NCBI RefSeq assembly: GCF_030272615.1
Contig: NC_081411.1
Location: 834,940,136 to 835,004,135, forward strand
Length of the DNA stretch: 64,000 nt
DNA from: Cryptomeria japonica
Lineage: Eukaryota; Streptophyta; Pinopsida; Cupressales; Cupressaceae
Direction of reading: 5' to 3'
Shown: positions 37,722-50,104 of the stretch, piece after piece
How positions within the stretch are numbered: the first letter of the stretch is position 1
Layout: every line of letters starts with the position of its first letter
The notes under the pieces: generated by a model
Seen by the model: only the letters and a program-made list of their open reading frames with translations
Told to the model about the DNA's origin: nothing
The model's database searches: none
Translations under genes and position numbers: made by a program

Positions 37722-38612
37722 AAGTATTTGTCGATGTTGGAGTCACGGGAGAGATTCCCGTCGACGCAGAGGTTGCGACCTGAGTTGTCGTTTCAGGATA
37801 GAGCTGCCATCGAGGAGATGGGTCTGAGACATATATTGTATGTGCCTGAGTTTCGGGCAAACATGGGTTTGCTGACTGCGTTAGCTGAGAGATGGCACTC
37901 TGAGACGTGCACATTCCACTTGCCGATGGGTGAGATGATAGTCACCCTGGAGGATGTATACAGGATTTTGCGGGTGCCGATAGATGGGAAGCTGATCCCA
38001 TACGATCGAGACAGAGAGGTATTGAGACGGGTGTTTCAGGACCCTGGATTGGAGATGAGGGCAGGACACGTGGCCTGGGATACCATGACAGCCACAGGTT
38101 TAGCATTGTCGGCGGTGATCGGAGGAGCTATCAGTGGTTTCCTGTGTCCAGATAGGGCGACACGGGGATTGGCTGTGGGTTGGGGGGAGCACTGGAAACG
38201 CTGATGACACAACATACCAGATATGCCTGGGGACCATGTGTGCTGGCACACTTGTACTATGAGCTGCATCAGTTTGTGTATCATGGATTGGTTGGATTGG
38301 GCTGCGGGGTGACACTATTGCAAGTTTGGGCTTATGAGCATCTGTTAGTGACGAGGCCGATACACTTCAGAGGCAAGGGACATGGACGCAGTTTTGTGCA
38401 CCTGTATGACATGATCACCTCGCAACCACGGATTGGCAGGTTGGAGCATTGGCGATGAGTGATTGATGACATTGATGAGGTCATATGGCGACCTTATCTG
38501 GGCTGCGAGCAGTGGGAGGATGACGCAGTGGAGCTACCCTGCACCTTCCGGAGCAGGTACCTGATTGGGCGGACGCCCTATGTGCTGGAGAGGCAGCTGG
38601 TGGACAAGGTTG
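37722..38612 (+). pseudogene. PMD gene exon 2, left (inverted) copy, truncated
   Basis: Plant mobile domain (aminotransferase-like) protein. KYLSMLESRERFPSTQRL, MGLRHILYVPEFRANMGLLT, WHSETCTFHLPMGEMIVTLE and DVYRILRVPIDG are family signatures, then TLMTQHTRYAWGPCVLAHLY and YLGCEQWEDD. A frame change at a run of six G (near 38187) is shared with the right copy, so it predates the inversion. A TGA at 38456 replaces an arginine kept in the right copy. The coding sequence stops at the microhomology junction after LERQLVDKVG. PMD proteins occur as host genes and inside several transposon classes. Confidence 0.85.
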
Positions 38613-39834
38613 GCCTCTCTCCCACTACACCCCTCCGCCTCCATCGGCCTCTACCCCCATCACCTCCACCATCATCATCATCGTCCCCACCTCCATCTCC
38701 ATCCAATAGCTCCCCTGGATCTGTCAATCGTGGGAATGGATGCTCTGCCCAATATGCTGTATACTCTGCATCCATCCCAGCGTCCTCAATCTTAGGCCAC
38801 ATGTCCCAAGGAAGAGGTATCATCTCCACCAGCTGAGTCACTGCCTGATCATACGACAGTAGCGGCCCAAACTGTGCCTGATCTCTGACGGTGCGGGCAT
38901 ACATGCTTGATCCCCGGGGCATCCTCTGAATCCGGCCAAACTGTCGGCCAACCCTGTCCACCAGCTGCCTCTCCAGCACATAGGGGCGTCCGCCCAATCA
39001 GGTACCTGCTCCGGAAGGTGTAGGGCAGCTCCACGACGTCATCCTCCCACTGCTCGCAGCCCAGATAAGGTCGCCATATGACCTCATCAATGTCATCAAT
39101 CACTCGTCGCTAATGCTCAAACCTGCCAATCCGTGGTTGCGAGGTGATCATGTCATACAGGTGCACAAAACTGCGTCCATGTCCCCTGCCTTTGAAGTGT
39201 ATTGACCTCGTCACTGGCAGATGCTCATAAGCCCAAACCTGCAATAGTGTCACCCCGCAACCCAATCCAACCGATCCATGATACACAAACTGATGCAGCT
39301 CATAGTACAAGTGTGCCAGCACACACGGTCCCTTGGTATGCTGTGTCATCAGCGTCTCCAGTGCTCCCCCCAGCCCACAGCCAATCGCCGTGTCGCCCTA
39401 TCTAGACACAGGAAACCACTGATAGCTCCTCCGATCACCGTCGGCAATGCTAAACCTGTGGCTGTCATGGTATCCCAGGCCACGTGTCCTGCCCTCATCT
39501 CCAATCCAGGGTCCTGAAACACCCGTCTCAATGCCTCTCTGTCTCCGTCTCGATCGTATGGGATCAGCTCCCCATCGATCGACACCCGCAAAATCCTGTA
39601 TACATCCTCCAGGGTGACTATCATCTCATCCATTAGCAAGTGGAATGTGCACGTCTCAGAGTGCCATCTCTCAGCTAACGCAGTCAGCAAACCCATGTTT
39701 GCCCGAAACTTAGGCACATACAATATATGTCTCAGACCCATCTCCTCGATGGCAGCTCTATCCTGAAACGACAACTCAGGTCGCAACCTCTGCGTCGACG
39801 GGAATCTCTCCCGTGACTCCAACATCGGCAAATA
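38613..39834 (-). pseudogene. PMD gene exon 2, right copy (native element 3' region)
   Basis: Minus strand, same protein as the left copy: YLPMLESRERFPSTQRL, ILYVPKFRANMGLLTAL, VTLEDVYRILRVSIDG, then CVLAHLYYELHQFVYHG, EVIWRPYLGCEQWEDD and LERQLVDRVGRQFGRIQRMP, followed by TVRDQAQFGPLLSYDQAV and the acidic Gly/Asp stretch. There is the shared frame change near the G-run, a second one near 38990, and a stop where a tryptophan is expected (EH-stop-RRVID). Continuing into 35423-34694 would complete a protein of about 670 residues. The function of PMD in the element is unknown. Confidence 0.85.
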
Positions 39835-40662
39835 CTCTTGCAGTCAAGTAAATCAATCATGTCAGTTATAGTGGCATTCACTGTTTATCACAAAATGCTA
39901 CTCGCTATCTAAATGCATATGGCTATCTACCCTAGTGACACTCACTGTTCATCACAAAGTGTTGCTATTTACCCTAGTGGTACTCCCTGTTCATCACAAA
40001 GTACTACATGTGTGACACTCCCTGTTCATCACAAAGTGTTACTCACATTTGCACTCCCTGTTCATCACAAAGTGCTGCTCATATTTTAGTACTCCCTGTT
40101 CATCACAAAGTACTTTATCTTGGTACTCACTGTTCATCACAAAGTGCCTTGATCTATCATAGTCTTCTTAGAGGACCTACTTGAGTGTATCCTCTCAGCA
40201 GCTTATCCAATTGACAACGTATGTTCATCACAGAACTGTCGATTTGACCTAGAAGATGCAAATTCATGCTTTTCAAAACGCAAACGCGCTTACATGATGC
40301 AAACGCTTTTAAAGACTGCACAGACGCGCCTGTCTGACACAGACGCGCCTGCCAGACACAGACGTGCCTATGCTCTGCATAGACGTGCCTATTTGACACA
40401 GACGTGCCTTCTTGGCACAAACGCGCCTGAACAGCACAGATGCGGCCGCATTCAGCACAGACGCGGGTCCAGACACAAACGCGCTTGGCACAAACACAGA
40501 CACGCTTAGCAGACATAGACGCGCCTGGCACCAACGCAGACGCGCCTGGACGTTTTTTGACACTTTTTGGACCCTAGTCTAAGTGCATTTATTGCCCTAT
40601 TCGACATGCATTAATGACAAAATTAAATGCGTCAAAGTACGAGGAGGTTTGGCGGTACTTAC
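39835..40662 (-). other. Proposed intron of the PMD gene, right copy
   Basis: Donor GTAAGTACC on the minus strand. The acceptor differs from the left copy (TGCAAGAG against TACAGAAG); using the last AG would keep the frame with one codon fewer. Contains the minisatellite (about 39880-40150) and the GCGTCTGTG array (about 40258-40556). Confidence 0.6.
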
Positions 40663-40728
40663 CGGCTCTCCTACCTCTACTAGCCTCTGGAATCGGTGAA
40701 CGCGGTCGAATCTGTGAACCAAAGCCAT
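40663..40728 (-). pseudogene. PMD gene exon 1, right copy
   Basis: MALVHRFDRVHRFQRLVEVGEP followed by donor GTAAGT. Differs from the left copy at a few codons but keeps start, length and splice site. Confidence 0.7.
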
Positions 40729-41059
40729 CGCTGCTGACTGCTCTTGCTCTATTCTCGCTCTGCAATATGCTCTTGTGGATGCGTGGATGACAATGAGGAT
40801 GTATTTTCCCCCGTGGCTTATCTTATAGCCTACCCTACCCCTAGCCTTCGTTTCCCGAGTCAGTCTTCATTATCCCGTGACTTTGTCACTTTATCCAGTC
40901 AGTCCATTCTATCCCGTCTTTCTTATCGAGAGATTGTCTGCAATCTTTTCAAACATTTTCATCCAATCTCTCGAGGGGGCATATCATTCCCATTCTGGGG
41001 CAACTCTGTATCAGTTCATCTTATCTTCTTTGAAACAACGCGACAAGTCACATTGTCTC

Positions 41060-41073
41060 AAAGAGAGGCAAAA
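41060..41073 (+). other. Polypurine tract of the Tat element
   Basis: AAAGAGAGGCAAAA immediately precedes the 3' LTR and is mirrored next to the inverted LTR at 36489-36503. It is the expected plus-strand primer. Confidence 0.85.
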
Positions 41074-41841
41074 TGTAGACACCTAAAATTGTCCAGTCTA
41101 ATTAAATAAATACTTTATTTATTTAATTACTTTAGCCTAATTCTTCTATTAATTAAATAAATTTTTATTTATTTAATTAATTCATTTATCCTCTTCTAGC
41201 CTTATTTCTCATTTAAATAAATACATTTATTTATTTAAATTATCATTTTCCTCAATTAAATAAATATTTTATTTATTTAATTGATCCCACTTCTTCTATT
41301 AATTAAATAAATCTTTATTTATTTAATTAATTCATTAACCTTTTCTACCTATGACACATGTCATCCATCTCTTAATTCCTACACTACCTACCTCTTTCAT
41401 TATTTTATTATTTCTTTTACCTACCCTCTAATCATAGCCGACCTCTTTTTACACCTCTCAATCTTATCCCTTCATTTCATATTGTGTCTTCTATTTAAGG
41501 AGATGCCTTCTTCATTATCAAACCCTAATCGACAATTTGGAGTACTTGACTACACTACGATCCTACTTGCAACCACATTCCATTCTTTGTTGAGCTCTTG
41601 TGCATATAAAATCTGAGAGCAAATATATCAAGCAAGATCAATGGAGATAGGAAGAATGGAGATCAAAACCCTATGGGACATGTGATGGTATAATCTTTGT
41701 GATTTCATGTGATTTGCATTGTCTTAAGTAATCTTCATATGTTATGGTGGATCTTTGTTGATTGTTAGGCTAGGGTTTTGTGGTTGAATTCATTTAACCT
41801 TTCAATCTTGTTATTATTGTTATCCATTTTCACCATATACA
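41074..41841 (+). repeat. 3' LTR of the Tat element
   Basis: Differs from 22365-23130 at roughly a dozen positions by eye, about 1.5 percent. Followed by CCTTG, the target duplication. Confidence 0.95.
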
Positions 41842-41846
41842 CCTTG

Positions 41847-43402
41847 CAAATAGTTATTATACATGTTACTCATTATTGATGAGATTAATTTGGCCCTGTA
41901 GGTCATTAGATAAAATTTCTTTAACTCTGGGCGGTAAGTCCCCAAAAGTAGATCGATACCTCTAAATTTGATAATAAATACCTAGTTGCTAAAGAATCAA
42001 CAACCTTGTTTGCTTCTCAGAGGGTATGGTTCACTTTTAAATTAAAAAAATACACATTAAGGTTTTGGTCTCTTTAATATAATTATGTAGCTTTCACAAA
42101 GGGAAATTATAATTTCAAATCAGATCAATTATCAACTTTGAACCACTATCTAGTTGATTCTCTGAGTTTTTTGAAATAATTTTAATGATCTATTATGGGG
42201 CTTTAGCCAAAAATTGTTGGAAAATAAATAGGTTCAATGACAAAGATTATGAAGATCATGTCTATGAAATAAACTGATCAAAGGATGAGATACAAGGTTT
42301 GGATAGATACAACGTTAAAACCAAAAGCTCATATGCAAATCTAAAAATTAAGTTGCCTTAATGTAGAAAACCATGATTAGACCCTTCCTAATGATGCCAA
42401 AAATCAACCTGTATATCATGCTTAATCAACCTATCTTATGTGAAGTTATAACAATACTGAATAATGATTAACATTAGCATACGATAGTAGAAATAAGGCA
42501 TAAATCAATAGCATAAGATCACCACATAACATAGGATTTGCATGAAGAAACCCTTGCGAGAAAAAAAAATCCACCAAGAAGAGAGGCCATGTATGCATTA
42601 TCAATAATATATGTGCTTACAACACAATCACTTCCATTATCCTCTTTTCCTCAAACATAGAAACACCTATACATTACATGTGAACAACCTCCTTATACCT
42701 CCCACTCGTCCTTGATCCTACAAAGAAACTCTACATTCAATTATTTTACACAAATTCTACATCCAAAAGTTTGAATTTATAGAATGGTAAGAGCTCCAAA
42801 ACCACCAATAAATTTATTCAAATAAGCCTCTTCGTTCCTCACGACCACAACCCTTGGAATGCCTCCATGAAACTCAAAAAGACATTGATTTTGGCTATAA
42901 TACTTTTCTTCCAACTTGGGTGCCCATTCTTGCAAATAAACATTATATTAAATGCAATAAATGATGGAATACCAAGAGACACTTGTTGCCTCTTCCAATC
43001 ACCCACTTGGAGAAACCCAAAGGTCACTCATTTTCCACTTACTAAGTTATTAATTGTCTTATTCTATACATCTATAAGTGGTGAAAATAATATTAACTAA
43101 ATGTGTTCACAACCCACTTTTATCGTTGCTAGTAGAACCCATCACACCTTATGAATGCATTGAAAACAATAGTGAGAAATAAGTATTACAAACTACTTTT
43201 CCAATACATCCTAAGTGCCTTAGGATACTTTCCAAGGATGTTGGAACCATGTCATAGGACTTACAAGGTAGATGGTACCTTAATCCTAACAAAAATATTA
43301 TCCATAGAAAGAGTACAAATATGAAATAGAACGCCTACATGAGTTACTTTTTAAGGAGGGTGGTATGCTACAAGAAACGAAAAGACAAAAATATACACTA
43401 AT
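41847..43402. other. Spacer, no gene recognised
   Basis: AT-rich, with only short frames. No retroelement signature found. Confidence 0.5.
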
Positions 43403-43417
43403 AATAAATAATTAAAA

Positions 43418-43764
43418 CTAGCCGCCACTTGTAGCAGAGTTGGTTGGGGCTTGGGGTTTGCATCCCTCGAGGTCACAGGTTCGACTCTGCTTCGTAGTGG
43501 GCAAAGGCATGGGGTCAGTTATATTGTGTGCCAGTTCCTGCTCCACTGACCCGGGGTATAGGAATGGACTTTACCGCTAACATTTTCCACCACTTGTAGC
43601 AGAGTTGGTTGGGGCTTGGGGTTTGCATCCCTCATGGTCATAGGTTCGACTTCGCTTCGCAGTGGGCAAAGGCATGGGGTCAGTTATATTGTGTGCCAGT
43701 TCCTGCTCCTCTGACCCGGGGTATAGGAATGGACTTTACCGCTAACATTTAACAAAAAAATAAA
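43418..43764 (+). mobile_element. Tandem dimer of a tRNA-derived SINE
   Basis: Two units with a period of 165 bp (first 43418-43586, second 43587-43764). Each has a Pol III A box, TAGCAGAGTTGG, and a B box, GGTTCGACTC or GGTTCGACTT, about 35 bp apart, then CCAGTTCCTGCTCC and TGACCCGGGGTATAGGAATG, ending CCGCTAACATTT. The second unit ends in an A-rich tail. AATAAATAATTAAAA (15 bp) flanks the whole dimer at 43403-43417 and 43765-43779, so both units entered together. The B box of the second unit carries substitutions. Confidence 0.88.
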
Positions 43765-43779
43765 AATAAATAATTAAAA

Positions 43780-45790
43780 TCAACACCCCAACAATTAAAA
43801 CCATGTAAACTAGAAGCCTCCCTCTAGTAGTCACAATCCTTAGTAAAAACACTATCTCTATACACAATCACTTTCTTTATAGCTATACCACTTGACCCAA
43901 CAATATCCACTAGACCATCAAATTGAACACCTTTTATTACTTTATCCCTTTCACTCCCTTACCAACACATCACCTTTAAGACTTAGGAAAAAAATTTAGA
44001 TGCTTCAAGTAAACCATTGTGACAAGATATGAGAAGATATTCCATTACTACATGTAAATATCAAGAGTAAAGTTGTTAGTGCATTCATATCCACTGTCAC
44101 TATCCATAACTTTGAATGCATAACCTTACAATTTAATTATGTTGTGGTCTCTTTAATTTTTTATTTGTTTAGATTTACCAATAGCTAACCCCTCCTTTTT
44201 AATATACCTAAACCATTTGTGTTAGCTATCTCCTCCATATGAAGCAACATGAGCTCCAACCATTTCCTCGCCTCTACCAATAGAACAATATGAAGAATTT
44301 TATCTATAAAATGTGTGATAGCTATTCTTGTGACCTAAATTTGTCATTGTTGGCTAACCCTTTCCCCTAATAGAATTTTTACCAAATTTAATAGAATATG
44401 ATTGAAACAATTGAAAATTTACTTCAAATGATGGTCTAAGAATCCATCATGTTGTAAGGTGTCCTTGATTAAAAATTCTCCCTCATGGGCCATGAAGTAG
44501 CCTAAAAAAACTTCTAAAAAAGCCCAAATACCAAGGGCCACATAACATTACACGTAGAGAACCAACCCATAGAAGCAATAATACTAACAACCAGCATCCT
44601 TTACATAACAAAGCATTACCATGAATCCTCATAATTCTCACATGTATGAGCAATTACATTCTTTGAGCTCATTTACCTCCATCCCCATCTTATAAGAATA
44701 TAAACATTGATCAATAATGGGTCAGGGGAGCTGATAAAAATAATCAAGTTGGTTAGTTGTGGTCTAAAACTTTCTCTAGCTCAATCCTCAATAATGACAT
44801 TCTCTAGGGAAGAGATTGGTGAAAGATATACCCCATAGTTATTGAGGCAACCCATCACTTGATTTTGTTATGATTAAACGACGCCATCAAGATATAATCC
44901 TATATGGCTCCTCTAAGGCCTTGAAATTCCAATTTAGGTAGTTGGCTTTCTTCAAAAAGAAATCATTATTCACATTCATAGAGTGTCTTTCAATAATACA
45001 TTTTTTGCAACCTTTTAAATATGCCAAAATGAATCAATTCGCAAACACCTCCCATTTTGCCTCATTATTTATTTTATTACCTAGCAACCTAGAGGAACCT
45101 TTAAAGAATGAAACTACAGAATCATGAAGAACATACCTTGTCCCTACTACCCTTCAATTCCCATGGGAAGCATAATCAAAGTTCAACTTCCATACATCTT
45201 ACTTAGTCAATTGTCATTTTTTTTTGTATTACACTCTTCTTTTGCATGATTAACCCATTAATGATAGGTAAATTCTTTAAGTTGTGTTTATAAGGACCAT
45301 TTAACAAATTACTTAGCATGACTCTTAAATGCTTCTAGTAATATGCTATATACAAGTATAGTTTCCTTAGTCACAAAAATATTTTCTATTTTTGTTTGGC
45401 TTATTCCAACATTATTTTCTCTTAATAGAAAGCTTTCATTTGAATATCAAACTGCTCTAAATTATAGCAAACAATGATCATGAGTTCTTTTGTAATACTT
45501 ATCAAAGAATTATCAATCTTTTAAAAAATAATTATATATAATATATTTTGTGTTTAAATTTATTAAAATAATCAACCTTATTACAAATTATTCATGACTT
45601 GGACTTAAATATTACATCATAGTAAACATATATGTCATTGTGTCATCATATTTCAAATACCTTTTAAACAAGTGTTTCTTCTTCCTTGAACTATGCACAA
45701 TATAAACCTTTTAAACATACAAATTAAGATTGAATCTAATAAATCTTATAACAAAATCTAATTTTTAAAACATTAATCTACTAAACTACT
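43780..45790. other. AT-rich spacer, no gene recognised
   Basis: Only short frames. Nothing recognised. Confidence 0.5.
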
Positions 45791-45800
45791 AAAACTATCT

Positions 45801-47217
<1,417 letters not shown>

Positions 47218-47795
47218 ACTCACTCCAACCCTGAAGGCGAGGTAGAAGCTTTCTCATCGTCCAGAACCAGGCCTTCAGCCTTGAGGAAGTCCTCGAACCA
47301 GGTGGAGATTGGAGGGTGTCACACATGAAACAAGTAGAGCAGAAAGTTGACGTTTCTATTGGTTGCCTCAAACCTTTCCCTGGTGAAAGGCTCACCATCC
47401 GAAGAGATAATAGGGAATCTAGGGACCGACCTGTTGTTTCGAATGAGAATATCATAGTTCCGCGGTCGAGGGATAGTCCATTCGTTGTCAATGTTGACTA
47501 AGACCCGTTCCAGATCACCCAGTATAGAGGCAATAAAGACCTCTTTACATAGAGCACTTGTATCCTCGCGATTTTTGGACGAAGTAACCGTCACAGTGAG
47601 AAACATGGCGGCCACATCCGTGTTTACCCTGGTTCTGTTGGAATTAGTGAGAAAGTCTGGGCCCAAGATGCTCTCAATCGCATCAATCACTAAGGTATGG
47701 GAAAGACACATGATACGCTTTAGGCGATCTCTAGTAATAGCCCCTTCAAAAGCCATTTGCCTCTTCGTATTGCGTAGTTTGATCGGAGTGTCCAT
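47218..47795 (-). pseudogene. Unidentified ORF in the 3' region of the LINE block
   Basis: From the ATG of MDTPIKLRNTKRQMAFEGAI the frame runs about 190 codons to KASTSPSGLE-stop, with a single TGA near 47320 (FHV-stop-HPPIST) where CGA is likely. The composition is protein-like and not repetitive (RIMCLSHTLVIDAIESILG, LVNIDNEWTIPRPRNYDIL, FEATNRNVNFLLYLF). I recognise no family. It may be a captured host sequence or an accessory ORF of the LINE. Confidence 0.5.
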
Positions 47796-48554
47796 CACCA
47801 ATTTTCGTTAATTCTAGCTCTCTGATGGACTTAGAATTAACTTGAAGCTTGGTTAATAGTCGTATGGGTTATTGATGTGAAAGAACTGAGTTAACTTATT
47901 CTTTCAAGATACACAGAAGCCCTAACCCACTTTGGATAAATCTAATTGGCTAAGAAATAGTGCATATCTTTTAATGATGCACCGTCTGTAGGAAATCCCA
48001 TTGAGGAACCATGATTAATTTGGCAGATGATCAAACGGGTACGCCACACACCGCAACCTTGACTAGTCATAATGATCAAGATTACTTGGGGATCCTATAT
48101 GCTTTGATAATCAAGTGCTTAACCAGGGTTCATTATTATGGAATTGATGTGTTTAGATATGAGTGCCACCGCCTGCTAAGTTACTAATCGTCCTATGATT
48201 TGAGAGATGAAGGACATATAAGCCCAAAGGCAAGCTGCTTATCAAATCTTGGTGAGGATTTAATTAATTTCAAGATTAAGGTTAAATGTACTATAGGTAT
48301 GCTATGGATTTGACAGTGTAGGCTTTAAATATGAAAATGAATACTAATTATAGTTATTGGTTTCGGGTTGAGGGAATGAATTGATTTATGCAAGAATATA
48401 TATATAAGTTCGTATTTCTAAGTGAATATGAATGACTGTTAAAAAAATCTATATAAAGTATATCTGTATATATATATTTACCTAAAGTGTACATATATAA
48501 ATATATATAAATGAGTCTAAAGTATATATATAAATTAAAATTGATCTGTTTGTC

Positions 48555-48734
48555 ATAAAAATAATAAGAATGTTAGTGTCAAAAAATTCTATGAGGACCA
48601 GTATTTGTGATTATATATCTGAATATATCTATATCTTGGTATATATCTGTGTGTATATACCCCGATTAATATAAATGATCTTTAAATATATGTAACTGTA
48701 TATATGTATATATACATATACATATACATATACA

Positions 48735-48775
<41 letters not shown>

Positions 48776-48786
48776 ATACATATATG

Positions 48787-48830
<44 letters not shown>

Positions 48831-48835
48831 TGTAT

Positions 48836-48870
<35 letters not shown>

Positions 48871-49045
48871 TGTATATGTATATGTATATATACATATATA
48901 CAGTTACATATATTTAAAGATCCATTTATATTAATCGGGGTATATACACACAGATATATACCAAGATATAGATATATTCAGATATATAATCACAAATACT
49001 GGTCCTCATAGAATTTTTTGACACTAACATTCTTATTATTTTTAT
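48555..49045. repeat. 491-bp near-perfect palindrome
   Basis: Left arm 48555-48698 and right arm 48901-49045 are reverse complements with only one single-base indel near 48680/48922. The 200-bp centre is built of TATACA/TATATG units that are themselves self-complementary. The arms are not simple sequence: they include CCCCGATTAATATAAATGAT and AATTCTATGAGGACCAGTAT. Confidence 0.95.
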
Positions 49046-49068
49046 ATACATATACATATACATATACA

Positions 49069-49100
<32 letters not shown>

Positions 49101-49144
49101 CATGTACATGTATATATACATATACATATATATGTATATACATG

Positions 49145-49190
<46 letters not shown>

Positions 49191-49472
49191 TGTATATATA
49201 CATATATGTATATATACATATATATATGTATATACACATATATATATGTATATACATGTACATATATGTACATGTACATATATGTACATGTACATATATG
49301 TATGTACATATATGTATGTACATATATGTACATATATGTACATATATACATGTATATACATGTACATATATGTATATATGTATATATATGTACATATATA
49401 TATGTACATGTACATATATGTATATGTATATATGTACATATATATGTACATGTATATACATATATATATGTG

Positions 49473-49546
<74 letters not shown>

Positions 49547-49568
49547 TATATCTACATATATCTACATA

Positions 49569-49619
<51 letters not shown>

Positions 49620-49620
49620 G
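48699..49620. repeat. (TATACA/TATATG/TACATG)n low-complexity array
   Basis: Alternating purine-pyrimidine repeats fill 48699-48900 and 49041-49620 on both sides of the right palindrome arm. Frames through it give only Tyr/Ile/Met/Thr/His strings. Confidence 0.95.
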
Positions 49621-49984
49621 TATGGGTTTAGATATATATTTGTATATACATATCTATATACCTCAGTTTAATAATATATATGAGTATATATATCTGATGT
49701 ATATTTAAGTCTTATAAATAGAATATATATAACCTTTGTATATGTATCCTTAGTGTCTATAGGTGTACCTATATATATATATATGAAAGACTCTGTTTAA
49801 GCCGAATAACAATGGCTCAAAGAAAAAAATAAATATGAGAAAGCAGCTAAAGGATATTAGCAAATAGAAAATGATTCTGAATCTAAAGATGTGCCTACCA
49901 GGGTCGAAGCCTGCCCAGATATATATATACCTGTGAGTGTATATATATATATATATATATAACTTATATGTATATATATGTATA

Positions 49985-50104
49985 TATATATTTTTGGGTA
50001 AGTGCTATTAAGGATGAGGATAGCGCCCTATATTAATAGTGAAAAGATTACATAAAGTTTCAAATCAAACAATCGTAAACCCATCCATGAAGGCCTAACA
50101 ACAA
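49985..50104 (-). other. Second LINE 3' terminus
   Basis: On the minus strand it reads AATCTTTTCACTATTAATAT, then GCACTTACCCAAAAATATAT into TA-rich DNA. This is the layout of the outer LINE 3' end, so it probably marks a nested, 5'-truncated LINE. Confidence 0.6.

Larger units (their letters stand above)
22365..41841 (+). mobile_element. Tat-lineage Ty3/gypsy retrotransposon, 19.5 kb, with a 3' inverted duplication
   Basis: Terminal LTRs (22365-23130 and 41074-41841) differ at about a dozen positions by eye, and CCTTG flanks both ends (22360-22364 and 41842-41846), so the block arose from one insertion event. Gag-pol on the plus strand carries two RNase H domains, one before the integrase in addition to the usual gypsy one, which marks the Tat group. 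There is no chromodomain. A PMD gene is antisense near the 3' end. Between 35717 and 38612 an inverted copy of the element's own 3' end, including an LTR, is embedded, and about 290 bp beside it are duplicated. No frameshift is seen in gag-pol, but eight stops are. Confidence 0.95.
35717..41841. repeat. 6.1-kb palindrome made of two inverted 3' ends of the Tat element
   Basis: Left arm 35717-38612 (LTR, polypurine tract, PMD exon 1, intron repeats, most of PMD exon 2) is an inverted copy of 38925-41841 or so. The spacer, 38613-38900, is instead a direct copy of 35424-35717. At 38610-38614 the joining sequence TTGGCCTCTC shares GCC with both parents, a 3-bp microhomology. Copies differ by scattered substitutions, so the event is not brand new. 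Confidence 0.92.

Noticed and set aside
43432-43490. A functional tRNA gene
   Set aside because: A and B boxes are present, but the tRNA fold is not kept, a 3' SINE body follows, and it is duplicated with a retroposon target duplication.
48629-49708. Long Tyr/Ile/Met/His ORFs on both strands
   Set aside because: Products of TATACA/TATATG repeats read in several frames.
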